Positions 1-12,300 of a stretch of 64,000 bases of DNA are shown here, one piece after another. The notes under the pieces are model-generated. The model was not told the origin of the DNA and did not search any database. It saw only the letters and a list, made by a program, of their open reading frames with translations. The stretch is taken from assembly GCA_002189035.1 (NCBI GenBank), contig NEEC01000004.1, positions 806,001-870,000 on the forward strand, given 5' to 3'. Both the position numbers and the translations under genes were made by a program. How positions within the stretch are numbered: the stretch's first letter is position 1; each line of letters begins with the position of its first letter. Origin of the DNA: Utricularia gibba (taxonomy: Eukaryota > Streptophyta > Magnoliopsida > Lamiales > Lentibulariaceae).

Positions 1-227
1 TAGCCTTTTTTCGCTTGAATGTATCTTCCTCTCTTGGCAATTAATCTTGCAGATCCATGGTGTTTAGAGATGCTTCCTCCCAAAGCTTTCCTGGAGGAGA
101 ACCCCCTAAATGCAACAAGCTTCTACTGGAGAAATTTGCTTACATAATTCATACCGGTGCTTCTGATTCTCTTGTAGACCAAAACAAACTGTTCTGTCCG
201 CGCGACCGAAAAGATTCAAGTATATAG
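1..227 (+). CDS. Possible 3'-terminal exon of an unidentified gene
   Basis: An acceptor-like sequence (a T-rich stretch ending in TTGCAG at 47-52) is followed by an open frame. It contains an ATG at 57 and runs to a TAG at 225-227, giving about 57 codons. The frame encodes a polar stretch with the segment KCNKLLLEKFAYIIH. I do not recognise the family. It could be the last exon of a gene that lies upstream of the window, or a chance frame. The 5' side is outside the window, so this cannot be settled here. Confidence 0.25.
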
Positions 228-1058
228 GACTCGGTCCAAATGTTTAGATCGCAAGTAATGAAGATAGATTTTTTGTTTTAATATTTATGTTTCATTGTGA
301 AAACCAGTTTTTATTGTTTTTAATTTTGAAATTATTTTTAAAAGCATATTTATCTACTATGAGATACTGTTTCCTAAGTATTAAATAATTATGAAAAAGG
401 AATGTAATGGCTCATACTTCTTGAGTATGCCAGTATAATATTAAAATATATGAAAATTAATTATTTCTGTTTATTTGAATGTAATAAATAAGACATGGTG
501 ATTGTCATCATCAACACATGTCATTGAACTTAGGAATACTCACATGTCATTAACTGTTTTTTTAAAACAAATTATTAATATGTAGTTAGTATCTAATATT
601 ATAATGTTTTGTTGAGTATAAAATAATATAATATAAATACATGTAATAGATAATCATCACCAGTTAGATATCGAACCCTCACGTTATTTAGCATGAAATT
701 GTATTATTACCAATTTCACACCGGAAAAACAGGCTCTGTTGGCTCTGAATCTCAATTACATGTGGCGGGGATGAAGCCCGCCGTGCCGTGATCACGAGTT
801 CGGCCTTGATCTCAGAGAAGAAAGAACCAATGGATTATTGCCACATCAGACACAAGGAATCCCCAAGGCTGTGTGCGGATCTCACTTGACGGTGGTGAGG
901 CTGAACGCCGCCGCGGCAGTTTTGAGCTCCGCCTGCGCAGTCTGACTCCCAACTGCACCTTCCTCCTCCAAATTGGTGCTACTAACACATCATAAACCCC
1001 AGATTACACCCACCCAGATCGCCATTTTGCTAACAAATTACTGCTGCTACTACTACTC
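228..1058. other. Intergenic, AT-rich, no gene seen
   Basis: The left two thirds are strongly AT-rich with no long frame. From about 770 the composition becomes GC-richer; this side probably includes the 3' UTR of the LBD gene on the minus strand. I see no RNA gene or transposon ends. Confidence 0.5.
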
Positions 1059-1633
1059 CTACCTGGAAAGACAGGCATCCGCGTCTAAGAGAATCTGGTT
1101 TGCTTCATGATCGAGCTGGGCGGCGTCGTAGGCCTTGAAATTATCATTCTCAGAGGCGGTCGGCATCATCCTCATCATCCTAGGGTCATTAGAATGATCG
1201 ATGTTCATTCCCATCACATCACTACTAAGCTGGGTAATCATTTGGGTGTGTATCATACCATCATCACCAACACCGCGGCTGTTGTTTTTGTAGTACTCCA
1301 GCTGGGCGTAAACGTGTTGCAGCTCAGCTACCGCGCACCACGTGTCCTGCATCAGCTTGTTGATAACGTGTTTGCAACCCAGAACCGGGAACCTCCGGCG
1401 GATCTCCGCCTCGTAGATCATCGACTTTATCGCGTCGTGCTTGTGGTCCTCTCTTGTGAGGCTGTCCAGCGTCTTCGTCACTTTGGAGACGCCGAACAGA
1501 CGGTGGACGTTCTGGAAGTTCTGGAATCAGAGGCTGGGAAATAAGGGGCCAGCGTACAGTCGGGCGTGCATTTTCGGCGCTGATATTTGCAGGCAGCGCA
1601 GGCGGGGGCCGCGCCTCCTTTGTTTACTGTCAT
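1059..1633 (-). CDS. LOB-domain (LBD) transcription factor with a single-base frameshift
   Basis: Plant-specific nuclear DNA-binding protein of the LATERAL ORGAN BOUNDARIES family. The start is taken as the ATG at 1633 (MTVNKGG), just before the zinc-finger-like C block CAACKYQRRKCTPDC (CX2CX6CX3C). Next come APYFP, then the GAS block FQNVHRLFGVSKV, and a Leu/Val/Ile heptad region near residues 85-110. The C block and the GAS block lie in different frames. The shift falls at about 1521-1528, where one more C (GATTCCCAG instead of GATTCCAG) would restore the family spacing of six residues between YFP and FQNV. No intron borders explain it. The restored protein would be about 191 residues, a normal LBD size. 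The C-block type resembles the LBD7/22/27 group, but I am not sure of the subgroup. It is either a pseudogene or a real gene with an assembly error. Confidence 0.75.
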
Positions 1634-2880
1634 CGGCGTTTTCGACCAGAAAATCGCGGCGAGCGCATTATATTTTGGGTTTGCTTCTACGAAAAAAGGC
1701 ATACGTGGCATCCGGATAAGGCATCTTGACCAAGTTTTAGTATGATTTTTCCTTTTTTAATAATAAAAAGTTGGACTGTTGCCGAGTCTTCCGTACAACT
1801 ACTATAAAATTTAAATCACTCACCATTTTGTTAAAATTGATTGTTACAACCACCACAAGGTCATTATCTTTTTTTAAAAAAATATTTACAATTATTTCTA
1901 AAATTCCCAAATCCAAAATTAACTCAAAACCCTATATAAATATATTTATTAATTGCATATTTTCTCTGTAGAATTCATATTTCAAGAATGCAAAATATAG
2001 GCCCTCTTCTATAATCAAGTGGAAATAATTTCAAATTATATAAAATAGAATTAGTTTTGAAATTTGTAAATTTTTTTTAAAAAATATAAATTATATTATA
2101 GAGTTAACAAAAAATATTGTAAATTTGATATAAATGTATTTTTTTAAGTAAATAATATATTTTTTCTATTTAATCACTAAAACAAATATTCAGAAATTCA
2201 ATAATTTATGAAGTTAATCAATAAAATATTATATATGCGGAACAAGTTCATAAATTATAGATGATTCAAGATTTAAAAACTACAAGTAAATTATATAGCA
2301 ATATATGTATTTATTTAATAAAAATTTAGTTTTAAATGAATAATTTCTAAATTTAAAATGTTACTATAATAATTATTTAATAAACAAACTTGTTTAAGCA
2401 CCGTTGTACTAGAAAAGAAAAACATGAATATTTTTATTAGAAAAAATTGAAAAGCATAATCGGACAAGAATCATTTACCTGTGCCTTTTTGAGGGAGAAA
2501 AAGGGGTGCTTTTTTGGGGGGAGGATCTAAAGAAGAAAACATTGCAGAGGCAGAGACGGGGCCTTGTGGCTGGAAAGTTCTCTTTTTGCTGCTTACGTGG
2601 CATCCAACGACATCTTTTCGCTCCGCCAGCCACGTTTGTTGTGCTGTCCCTACGGAACATATTTTTACAACATCACCCCGGAGAAGAGCTAAGCTTGGAA
2701 GAAAAGCGCACCCACACCCGTCACTGTGTGTGTCAGATCTGTGCCGTTTATTTTTCTCTCTTCCCGATTACACGGTGGTTGGCTGTTTTCGCTATTTTTC
2801 TGTTGTTCGTTTCGGATTATATGTATGGGAGGGAGCGGTTTAGGGAGGGTTGAGTTGAGTTGAGATAAAGAAAGGGCAGA
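1634..2880. promoter_or_regulatory. Divergent intergenic region between LBD and CDF
   Basis: This 1.25 kb stretch separates two divergently transcribed transcription factor genes. The centre (about 1740-2470) is extremely AT-rich. The CDF-proximal part is GC-richer, with open frames that I regard as 5' UTR or chance. A TATA-like AAATATAATG on the minus strand lies about 30-40 bases before the LBD ATG. An ACGTGGC ABRE/G-box-like core occurs near 2595, and three TTGAG repeats lie just before the CDF start (about 2849-2864). Confidence 0.4.
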
Positions 2881-4663
2881 ATGTCAGACCCTAGGATAAA
2901 GCTGTTTGGAAGAACTATTCGGCTTCCGGAGCGGTTTTCCGCCGATTCGGGAATCGATAGTAATCAAAACGGATGTTTCAGTGGGAATCCCCAAACAGGT
3001 GAACTGGTGGAGGTGAGGTTCGATTATGTTTCTCTCTTCACTTGGATTTCGTTCCTGATATGGAAATTGGGTTGATGGGTTTTGGATTTTAGGTTTCCAA
3101 GTTGAGTGAAATGACCCGCGCATACGTACATGTCTTGATTGCTTCTTCTTGTCGTCAGTAGTTCCATGGTTATAATTTGGTAGCTCGGGCATTAAATCTT
3201 AGCTGTTGAGATTGAGTTTCTGCTTTCAACCCCTTCGCTACAGATGCTGTTGTCCTTAGAAAAGCTCAAGTATCCGTCTTTCCAAGGCTTTCATTGGGCA
3301 GAGAAATGCCCTGTTTTTCATATCACTGCTTCTTCGCAACCCGTAAGAGAATGCTATATGTGCCCTTTTAACTGTTTGAGGACTGTGACTGCAGGAACAG
3401 TCTCTCAAGTCACGATGTTTTGAGATGAATGGTCACTCCCAGCCTCTTGCGCAAGTGGATTTGAAAGGTAATAACTTGGAGACGCCATTAACCGAAGACC
3501 TAAGTGGCCCCTTCTCTGGAAACCATCAACCTTCTAAAATTGATGAACAGCAAGAGGTTGGGGTGTCGCAGGAGAAAAGCTTCAAGAAGCCAGAGAGAAT
3601 TCTCCCATGCCCTCGATGCAATAGCATGGATACGAAATTTTGCTATTACAATAATTACAACACCAATCAGCCGAGACATTTCTGCAAAAACTGCCAGAGA
3701 TACTGGACTGCTGGTGGCACCATGAGAAATGTTCCTGTAGGTGCTGGTCGCCGCAAGAACAAGAGTGCAGTTTCCCAGTTTCGTCAAGCCATCCCAGAAG
3801 CTCTTCAGAAAGTGAGGGTAGATCATTCAACTGGACTTAGCCATCCTGGCCTTAAGGCAAATGGCAATGGCCTTAAGTTTATATCAGATGCTCCTCTATG
3901 CGAGTCCCTGGTGTCTTCTCTGAGTATTGGTGACAAGAAAAGCGTAAGCGGTGGTTTCAGTCAAACTGGAGAACAAGAATGTTCTGTTTCTCCTCGGAGT
4001 AAAGAGGGCAGGCATGATCATCCTGTCGAATCGTCCATTGCAATTCTAAAGGGTGTGATCGGAAAAAGGGATTTGCAAGAACAAGTTCCAAGCCATCCTT
4101 TTCCATCACAGGTCGCATGCTTCCCAGGAGCCCCATGGCCTTATCCATGTCATTCCGTTGGGTGGAATTCCCCAGCATCTGCAAATACATTTGCTTTTGC
4201 GGGCTTCCCTATGCCATCATCTTACTCTACCACTCCACAGTTTATGCGGTGCTCGATTCCCAGTTGTTGGACGGGTCCTTGGATCATACCGTCAGCACCC
4301 ATGCCCCCATGCTCTGGGGCTTCATCCCCAACTCTCGGAAAGCATTCAAGAGATGACAGGATAATGAAATCTGCCAACTTCGGAGAGGAAACTCTGAAAG
4401 AAAACACCTCGGAGCAGATATTATGGGTCCCAAAAACATCAAGGATTGATGACCCAGCGCAACTTTCTAAGAATTCCATCTTGTCAAATTTGGGCATTAA
4501 GGACGATGGAGCAGATTCAATAGGTGTAAGCAGCAGCAGCCTTTTCAAATCTTTCAAGGGCCAACCAAAAAACAAGGGAACACAGGACACGAATTCCTCC
4601 GCAGTTTTGCAGGCAAATCCAGCAGCATTGTCGAGGGCATTAAGCTTCCATGAGACCTCATGA
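2881..4663 (+). CDS. CDF: Cycling Dof factor (CDF-type Dof zinc-finger protein)
   Basis: Transcriptional repressor of the CDF group, which in Arabidopsis represses CO and FT and is degraded through FKF1/GIGANTEA. Two exons: 2881-3012 and 3395-4663. The donor GAG|GTGAGG and the acceptor CTGCAG|GAA join in phase 0, giving about 466 residues. The N-terminus has the CDF hallmark IKLFGRTI. The Dof domain follows ([18 protein letters not shown] with [11 protein letters not shown]; four zinc cysteines in CX2C-X21-CX2C). Near the C-terminus are the CDF motifs [13 protein letters not shown] with NLGIK, and [14 protein letters not shown]; the first belongs to the region reported to contact FKF1/GI. I cannot tell CDF1, 2 and 3 apart. 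The frame is intact. Confidence 0.93.
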
Positions 4664-5208
4664 AAAGATTCATCTATGCCTCTCCCGACTGCTGGTTGTC
4701 GTCAATCAACTTTCCAGTTTTTATCATCCTCTATCTGGGACTCTCGAAGCAGTTGGTTTCAAGTTGAGGCTGCAATATCTGGATCTCTACCTCATTTTTA
4801 GTTTCCCCACTGCATGTAATCAGTCACAGAGGAGCTCGGTGCATGATAGATGTTATTTAGTATGTGTGGGGTTGGTTTTGTTTGGTGCATATATATATGG
4901 ATAAATGAATATATTGCTAAGCAGTGAGATTTTAGGAGTGTTGAAATAAGTGGGGACTTCTGTCCCTGTTATCTTCCTCTGGCTCTCTGTGCACAACAAC
5001 TAGGTCCTCTTGGGGATCTTGACTTGTTTTACAACACATACCTGTGTAATACATGATAAAGTTCATCAAGGAAAAAAAGCAGACTACAAAACCTAGCTTT
5101 CATCTTGTAGAAGGCGGAGGAGAATGCGAACTTTATTTATCGTTCCTTCCAGTTTTCTAAGGCGAGGCTGCGAGGGAGAGCCTTTCCCATACTCGTTCAT
5201 TGAGTCGA
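4664..5208. other. Intergenic: CDF 3' UTR and promoter of the long PPR gene
   Basis: No gene-like frame. The first part is likely 3' UTR (ends in an AT-rich stretch near 4890-4920). The last 100 bases before 5209 are GC-richer and probably hold the PPR gene's 5' UTR. No clear regulatory element was recognised. Confidence 0.4.
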
Positions 5209-8200
5209 ATGCTCATTACCTTCTCTGGAAAGTACCTTCCCAGCCAATTTGGTTTCCGACTCCTGAGTCGATGTTTTTGTTATTCGCGACGGGTTTTTGA
5301 ACGCTCAATTTGTAATGCCGAAGCAGCTCCATCTTCCAAGGCGAATCCCGCTCAAGGTGAAGACTTTGGGTGTATTTCGCTGAAGGATCACCTTTTGAGA
5401 CTCTCTAGTGTATCCCCGGAATCTGTAAGAAAGTTTTATAGAGTTTCTTTGTTGACACCGCAAGATGTTTTCGAAATATTGCATGCTTTCGAATCGATCC
5501 ACGGTGCAAAGGTTGAATCTTTATGGGGAATTTTCAAATTGGCAACTGAAAAAAATCCAGACTTCGAGCATCTTCCTCGTTCATGTAAGATCATGGGTTC
5601 GGTACTTGCGAGGTCGGGGTTTCACCAGGAAGCTGAGATTTTGTTATCAGGGATTGAGAACCAAGGAGTTCTCTTGGATTGTGATGATATTTTCAGTGAC
5701 TTGATTGAAGGGTACCTGAGTGAATTCGAACTAGACAAGGCTGTTTCAGTTTACGAGAAAATGAGACGGATGAAACTAGTGCCACGGATTTCATGCTATT
5801 GGTCTCTTCTCCAGCACTTGGTTGAATTGAATGAAACTCATCTGGCCTATAAGATTTATATGGAGCTAATCCATTTGGACATGGAAATGAGTTTTGAAAC
5901 AAAAGAGAGAGGCATTCACGAGAACGTGGTTGGGCTGCTATGCCTGGGAGGAAAAGTTCAAGAAGCTAGAGATGTTGTCAGAAATGCAATGACATATGGA
6001 CTCAGACCTAGCCATTTAGTTGTTAATTCCGTCACTTCTGGTTATTGTGATAAGAAGGATTACTATGATCTAATAAGTTTTTACGAAGAAGCTATGATTT
6101 CCCCTGATGTCGTACTTGGGAACAAAATCCTCTATTCTTTGTGTCAAAATTTGGGTTCTCATCAGGCAAGCATCTTCTTGGAAAAACTTCAACATCTTGG
6201 GTTTTGTCCTGATGAAACATCTCTCGGGATTTTGGTTAGTTTCAGCTGTCGTGAAGGGAATTTAAGGAGGGCCTTGTTTTATATCTCATGTATTTTGGCA
6301 AGAGGCCTCAATCCCCATCTGCTTTCTTACAATGCACTCTTAAGTGGTATGTTTAAGGAGGGAATGTGGATGCATTCTCAACATGTGCTTGCTGAGATGA
6401 AGGAGACAGGAGTAACTCCAAATATTTCTACATTCATAGTAATGTTAGCTGGTCTGTGTAGGGCTCGCCGTTTCAATGAAATGAAGACAATGGTCCATGA
6501 GATGTCACAGCTTAACTTGATTGAAATATCAACACTTGAAGATCCATTATCCAAAGCATTCATGCTCTTGGGACTCGATCAGAATGTGAAAATAAAAAGG
6601 GACAATGACAAGGCATCTTTCAGAACTGAGTTTTTTGATAGTCTTGGTAACGGTCTTTACTTAGACACTGATCTTGATGAATTTGAAAGAACTATCACTC
6701 AGGTTCTAGATGATGCCATTCTGCCCAAGTTCAAGTCATGTTTTATTGGTGAATGTGATGATCAAGGAATAGATGATGTTCTGGCATACGTGCAAGAAAT
6801 TGTCCAGTGGGGTCAAGAATTGCCTTTGTCTGCTTACTCTTCCTTGTTGAGTTACCTTTGTGGGAGCAAAGCCAGCATCAGTACTGTTGATCATTACTTG
6901 GGGTTCATGTGCAGACCAATTTTTGATCTTGAAGAGAGCATCTTGAATAAACTTGTTCAAAGATATACCAGCGAGGGACTTACTTTTAAGTCAAGGATTC
7001 TTGTCGATGGTATGGTGCATCGGGGTTTCATTGTGGATAATGATACTTTCTCTGTTTTGTTGTTGGGTACATGCGAGAAAGGTGATCTGAAAAGCTTTCA
7101 CTACTACTTGAAGGTTGCACAGAAGTATAACTGGTCACCAGATGTGAAAAATCTGAACACCATTGTCAGTCTTATGTGCCAGAAAAAATGGCTTAAAGAG
7201 GCTTTGGACCTCTTTGGAGGAATGATTTTTGTCAGTCATTGTGATTTAATGGAAAATTTGAGCTCGGAGCTTTCTTGTCAAGGATTCACAAGTACTTCTG
7301 GTCTTTGGATGCAAAAATTCCCATCTGAAGCCGCTGAGATGTATCATGAGGCTTACAACTCTTTTTTGATTGGTTTTTGTCAGGAAAAGAAGTTCAGTTT
7401 TGCTTTCAGAATCCTTGAACACATGCTCTCTCTGGGCCTTTCACCCCATGTCGATGCGGTGACTCAGTTGGTTTATCACTTGTGCAGGACTAAGAACTTC
7501 AAGAAGGCCATTGAACTCAAAAACGTGATCACAAGAGATGAATCTCTTGCATCACTTGATCTGCAGTGTGCTTTGATTAAAGGTTTCTGTAAATATGGGA
7601 ATGCAGAAGAGGCAGCTTGTATGCTTCAGGAGACATTTCTAATGGGCCCATTCCTTGATCATAGTGTATACAATGCCTTGATTGTGGGCTATTCTGGATT
7701 AAATAACTTCCAAAAAGTTAAGGAAACACTTGGATTCATGCTCCGGAAGAATGTCAATATCTTGGTTTCTAGTTATAGCCATCTGGTTCGCCTGATTTGT
7801 GCTCAAGGGAATATTTCTCTTTGCCTCAGACTCAAAGAACTCATTCTTCAAGTGACTAATCTCCCAGAGCTTGCCTTATACAACATAATGATATTTCACA
7901 TTTCATCAACAAGAAACAGGTTTCTACTGGATTCAGTAGTGAACTCATTGCTGAATAAAGGACTACAGTTTGATTCAACCACTTACAATTTTTTGATTCA
8001 CGGATTTGCAAAGTGTGATGATTTGTCAGGTTCTCTTAGATATCTGAGCACCATGTTGAGACATAACCTTTCTCCCAGTAATCGAAGCTTGCGGGTCGTT
8101 ATATCCGGCTTTTGCTGCAATGGAGAGATTGAGTTGGCCTTGAGTTTGAGCCAGGAGATGCAGTCAAGGGGTTGGATCCATGGCTCAGACATTCAGACCA

Positions 8201-8829
8201 GTATCGTGACGGCGGCGCTTAAAAACGGCATGTTTCATGAAGCGATGGAGTTTCTTGCTCGCATGGCTGCGAACCAGCTGACTCCCAGAAACATAAACTA
8301 TGACACTCTGATAAAACAGATGTGCTCCCTTGGTAAACTGGATAAAGCCATTGATCTCCTGGACATCATGCTCAAGAAAGAAAGCTCCCCTGAGTCTACC
8401 AGCTACGATTGCATAATCCAATCCTTGTGCCAAGGCCGTAAGCTGGATATGGCCATGGACTTCCACGCAGAGATGCTCTGTAGGAAGCTGGTACCGAGCA
8501 TGATCACCTGGGAGTCACTGATATGCGCATTGACGGAATCGAACCGGGTGGAGGAAGCCAAGAAGCTTCTCGAATCCATGATTCAGCTCGGCGAAACCCC
8601 TCCACGGCATATCTTCTGCAGAGTGATGAACAAGTACAGGTCCTTGAGCAGCAACAGCACAGCTGCTTCTCAGGTGTTGAAGATGATGCAGCAGGCAGGC
8701 CACACCCCCGATTTCGACACGCATTGGTCCCTTGTAACTAACCTCAGCAGCTCCAGTAAGAAAGCCGACAAGGGTAGCGGTTTTCTATCAAGGCTTGTCT
8801 CAGGGTTCGGCTTCTCCACCAAGAAGTGA
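5209..8829 (+). CDS. Long P-class pentatricopeptide repeat protein, probably mitochondrial (At5g15280-like)
   Basis: Intronless gene of 1206 residues. The start is the first ATG (5209); the frame reaches nine bases further upstream only through non-ATG codons. The N-terminus is rich in R, S, F and C and poor in acidic residues (about residues 1-40), consistent with an organelle presequence. The body is a long run of about 35-residue helical repeats with PPR signatures such as YNALLSGMFKEGM, YNFLIHGFAKCDD and YDTLIKQMCSLGK. No E or DYW domain is present, so it is P-class, typically acting in organelle RNA processing, stability or translation. Length and C-terminal region agree with my memory of Arabidopsis At5g15280 (about 1200 residues). 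The specific RNA target is unknown. Confidence 0.9.
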   Translation: MLITFSGKYLPSQFGFRLLSRCFCYSRRVFERSICNAEAAPSSKANPAQGEDFGCISLKDHLLRLSSVSPESVRKFYRVSLLTPQDVFEILHAFESIHGAKVESLWGIFKLATEKNPDFEHLPRSCKIMGSVLARSGFHQEAEILLSGIENQGVLLDCDDIFSDLIEGYLSEFELDKAVSVYEKMRRMKLVPRISCYWSLLQHLVELNETHLAYKIYMELIHLDMEMSFETKERGIHENVVGLLCLGGKVQEARDVVRNAMTYGLRPSHLVVNSVTSGYCDKKDYYDLISFYEEAMISPDVVLGNKILYSLCQNLGSHQASIFLEKLQHLGFCPDETSLGILVSFSCREGNLRRALFYISCILARGLNPHLLSYNALLSGMFKEGMWMHSQHVLAEMKETGVTPNISTFIVMLAGLCRARRFNEMKTMVHEMSQLNLIEISTLEDPLSKAFMLLGLDQNVKIKRDNDKASFRTEFFDSLGNGLYLDTDLDEFERTITQVLDDAILPKFKSCFIGECDDQGIDDVLAYVQEIVQWGQELPLSAYSSLLSYLCGSKASISTVDHYLGFMCRPIFDLEESILNKLVQRYTSEGLTFKSRILVDGMVHRGFIVDNDTFSVLLLGTCEKGDLKSFHYYLKVAQKYNWSPDVKNLNTIVSLMCQKKWLKEALDLFGGMIFVSHCDLMENLSSELSCQGFTSTSGLWMQKFPSEAAEMYHEAYNSFLIGFCQEKKFSFAFRILEHMLSLGLSPHVDAVTQLVYHLCRTKNFKKAIELKNVITRDESLASLDLQCALIKGFCKYGNAEEAACMLQETFLMGPFLDHSVYNALIVGYSGLNNFQKVKETLGFMLRKNVNILVSSYSHLVRLICAQGNISLCLRLKELILQVTNLPELALYNIMIFHISSTRNRFLLDSVVNSLLNKGLQFDSTTYNFLIHGFAKCDDLSGSLRYLSTMLRHNLSPSNRSLRVVISGFCCNGEIELALSLSQEMQSRGWIHGSDIQTSIVTAALKNGMFHEAMEFLARMAANQLTPRNINYDTLIKQMCSLGKLDKAIDLLDIMLKKESSPESTSYDCIIQSLCQGRKLDMAMDFHAEMLCRKLVPSMITWESLICALTESNRVEEAKKLLESMIQLGETPPRHIFCRVMNKYRSLSSNSTAASQVLKMMQQAGHTPDFDTHWSLVTNLSSSSKKADKGSGFLSRLVSGFGFSTKK

Positions 8830-9322
8830 AACAGAGCAGCTGTCTGATAAATTCATTTTTTTTAATATTTATCAATCAAATATATTATTTCTAAAACTCA
8901 CTTATCAAATACAATTTTTAAATGATATTTATCTAATATTATAGTATATTTTATATATAAATTATTATTTGATTAATTAGTATATGTTAGTGTTGTATGG
9001 TCATGTTATTCAAATATTTATTTTTTAAGGTGCTGTACACAAATGAAGAAATGATTAAGTATATCAAATATTAGATATAATTGAGTATATATATTTAATT
9101 ATATTATATTTAAAGATACTAATGATGTTTAAATCATACTATACAGTCAAATGGAGAATGATGATAGTAGTTGACAAATAAGTGGAGATTTTTTTTTTCA
9201 CATTTTATTAATAAATAAATAATAGGACAACCGTTTTTCTGAGATTTGAAAACCGATTGGAGAGGGAAATAGTAAATTAGGGCTTTAGTATCCGCGGGGT
9301 GATTGCTGTGGAGGGAAAAATT
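8830..9322. other. Intergenic between PPR and MRG genes
   Basis: Very AT-rich, no open frame of note. Contains the PPR 3' end and the promoter and 5' UTR of the MRG gene. Nothing else recognised. Confidence 0.4.
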
Positions 9323-12300
9323 ATGCGGACGAAAATGGTGAGCAGTTCGAACAGAGTTTCAGCGACTGACGATGGTAATTCCTCCGGGGAAGAGCCGGTA
9401 TCCATGTCTAAGAGTACGTTCTCTGAGGGCGAGAAGGTCCTCGCCTATCATGGACCTCGTATCTATGAAGCCAAGGTATTCTCAAGTTTACACTATCCAC
9501 GCACCCACCCTAGGACTGTATTTATGGTTACCTCAGGTAGTTTTTTTTTTTAAAAAAAAGAAGGATGGAGGTACTAAGTATCGGGTTCTTTATACTCATC
9601 TGCTGACGAATTATTAAACTCACGGATATGGATGCGCTGTTTTAGCAGCGCCTTCCGGCATTCATGGTTTTAACATGCGGGATGTATCTGTTTTTATCGT
9701 AATGATCGTGCAGTAAGAATCAGTTGCCCGTTGTATGTGTTAATATTTAACTTCATTTTGACTTTCTGTGTAAGGTGCAAAAAGCTGAGGTCCGGAAGAA
9801 CGAGTGGAGATATTATGTTCATTATCTTGTGAGTTTGAAATTGCTGTTCTTATTTTCCAATAATTTTAGCAACATAATCACTCTAAACCACTTTGTGGGA
9901 CCTTTTCTAGTTGGCAATGCACCCTATTTTTTTTTTCTCTGTGTTCGAGTATTTTTCTTGCTTTTTCGTGGTGTTCAATCCTCCCTTTTTTTGTTTCTTG
10001 TAGGGTTGGAATAAAAAGTGAGTATACATCTTCGTGTGTCATGTTGGATTAGCTGGCCGATGAGATCAAGCACTTTACTCTTCATCCCCATTGAGCTCTA
10101 CAATTCTTTTAGAGTATTTTATTACAATTTGGATGCCTTCATCACATTCATCTTTGCTGGTATGTCACCGGAATTGCATGTTTTCATGCTGCGCCCTCTA
10201 GTGCAGAATTACTGAGACATAATTTTTGAACTGATTTGCTCTGTTTATCATATTTATTCTGGGGTTGGCCAGATCCGGTTCCCTCACAGACGAAGTTGTG
10301 TTGTGAATGTTGGAGGACCATGGTCATGTTTGTGCTCTTCTTGTTCATTTTGGGTCCTCTTAAATCTGTTCATGGAAAGGATTCTACACTACTTTTCGTC
10401 ATTCCTAGCTCATTTTTTAGTTTTCAGAGCAGTGGATCTTCATCTCTCTCTCTTTTTTTTTTTTAATTGGACGTTCTTGTTTTGTATAGAAAGTAGTCAT
10501 GATATTTCATTTATTCATTTTCTAGAGTTTCTGGATAAGTAATTAGCTGAAAACAAAACATACAATGATGGCCATAGACATATGAAATTGACCTACTGTC
10601 TTGTCAACATAGTTGGGATGAATGGGTAGGCACAGATCGCTTGATGAAACATACCGAGGAGAATATCTTGAAGCAACAGGATCTGGATAAGAAAGCTGGG
10701 GTTGACAAAAACGTTAGGGCTGGACGCTCATCACAAACAAGGGGCAAGAGTTTTGCTGGTATATCTGAACTTGGCCACATTATTATCTATGGATTGTGTT
10801 CAATGTACTGACCAGGTGTCATTTTTATGAATTTCTCCTGTTCTGAAGCTGATAAAGAAGAGACAAAGGGCGTAGGTACAGTTTTTTTATTCCTCTCTTC
10901 ATATGCTCCTTAATTTTTGTAGGTTTTATCCTTTTCTCTCTAATAACGTGAAGTCTGCAGTAGCAAAAGGGAAGAAAAGAAAGCCTGATGTAAGCATTCA
11001 GGTATTTTCTGACAAGGGTTATTTCATTTTTCTTTTTACTGTCTACAGTTTTTTGATACTTTGGTGTTCGTCTTTGTGCTTGGATAGGAGAGCCCAGCAA
11101 CTGAGAAACACATTAAGATTCAAATTCCATCAAATTTGAAAAAGCTTTTGGTTGATGACTGGGAGTTCATTACACAGCAGAACAAGGTAATATGATTTTC
11201 AGCTCGAAAAGTTATCTGCATCACACTCTTTTCCAAATAGCTGAGAAAAATTGGAAAAAATTTCAAGAAATTCATTAGCTTATTTGAAATGAATATAATT
11301 ATATGTTGGACCTAAAGTCATGCCTTGTTTTTACGAATTAATTTTTCCCTTATTGAAATACCTGGATAATTTTAAGTGCATCTAATTATCATTTTAATGT
11401 GTTGAGAGTTGGCGTTGATCTTCATGATGCATCAGCTGTGTGGATAGGGCGATAAATTGTTACTTTAAAGGTCCTAGCATTTTCATGTACTCTGCTGGTG
11501 TGATCGATGGTTTGTTTACATCCTGAATTTCGTCTGACCTACAATGATTTTTTTTTTCCTTCATATCCTTGGTTTCTTGTGTTTGTGTTTGAACCATTGT
11601 AGAGTCCCTTAACTTTTTCTTCATATGCAGCTTGTGAAACTTCCGAGATCTCCAAGTGTTGATGATATATTGACCAAGTATCTGGAATATAGATCAAAAA
11701 AGGACGGCATGTAAGTTTCCAACCCACCCTTCGGATGAAAAAAATTTGCTTCTGTGATTCCTTAAAGCTTGCAAAATTTCAATGGGGTAGCCTTAGTGTG
11801 ATATGTAAAGTCCCATTGGAATACATGCTTTGCCAAAATGTGCTCTGTTAAAAAATATGAGATTTTCTTCATGGAAATAGGGTGACTGATGCAGTTGGGG
11901 AAATTTTAAATGGTTTACGATGTTACTTTGACAAAGCTCTCCCCGCTATACTCTTGTACAAAAAGGAGCGCCAACAATGCCGTGAGGCAATTAAAGGTGA
12001 CATTGCCCCATCAAGCATCTACGGGGCTGAGCATCTGTTACGCCTCTTTGGTATACATCTAGTCTCTTTCTTCCCCTTTAAACCTGGAAACTGATTGTTC
12101 ATGAGATTTGGAACTCCTACTGATGCTCTAAACATGGCAGTAAAATTACCCGACCTGTTGGCTTACGTGAAAGTTGAAGAGGAGACAACAGCTCGGTTGC
12201 AGCAGAAATTGGTCGAATTTCTCAGGTATTTTTGTGCTGGCTTTCCCGACGCATGTATCCATATCCTTTCGCTTACACTGCCTTTGGTTGTCGTGCTGGC

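Noticed and set aside
2506-2853. Two overlapping open frames before the CDF gene
   Set aside because: No family resemblance; they lie in the likely promoter/leader and the true CDF N-terminus (IKLFGRTI) begins at 2881.
9299-9322. Upstream extension of the MRG protein
   Set aside because: The codon is GTG; plant nuclear genes start at ATG, so 9323 is used.
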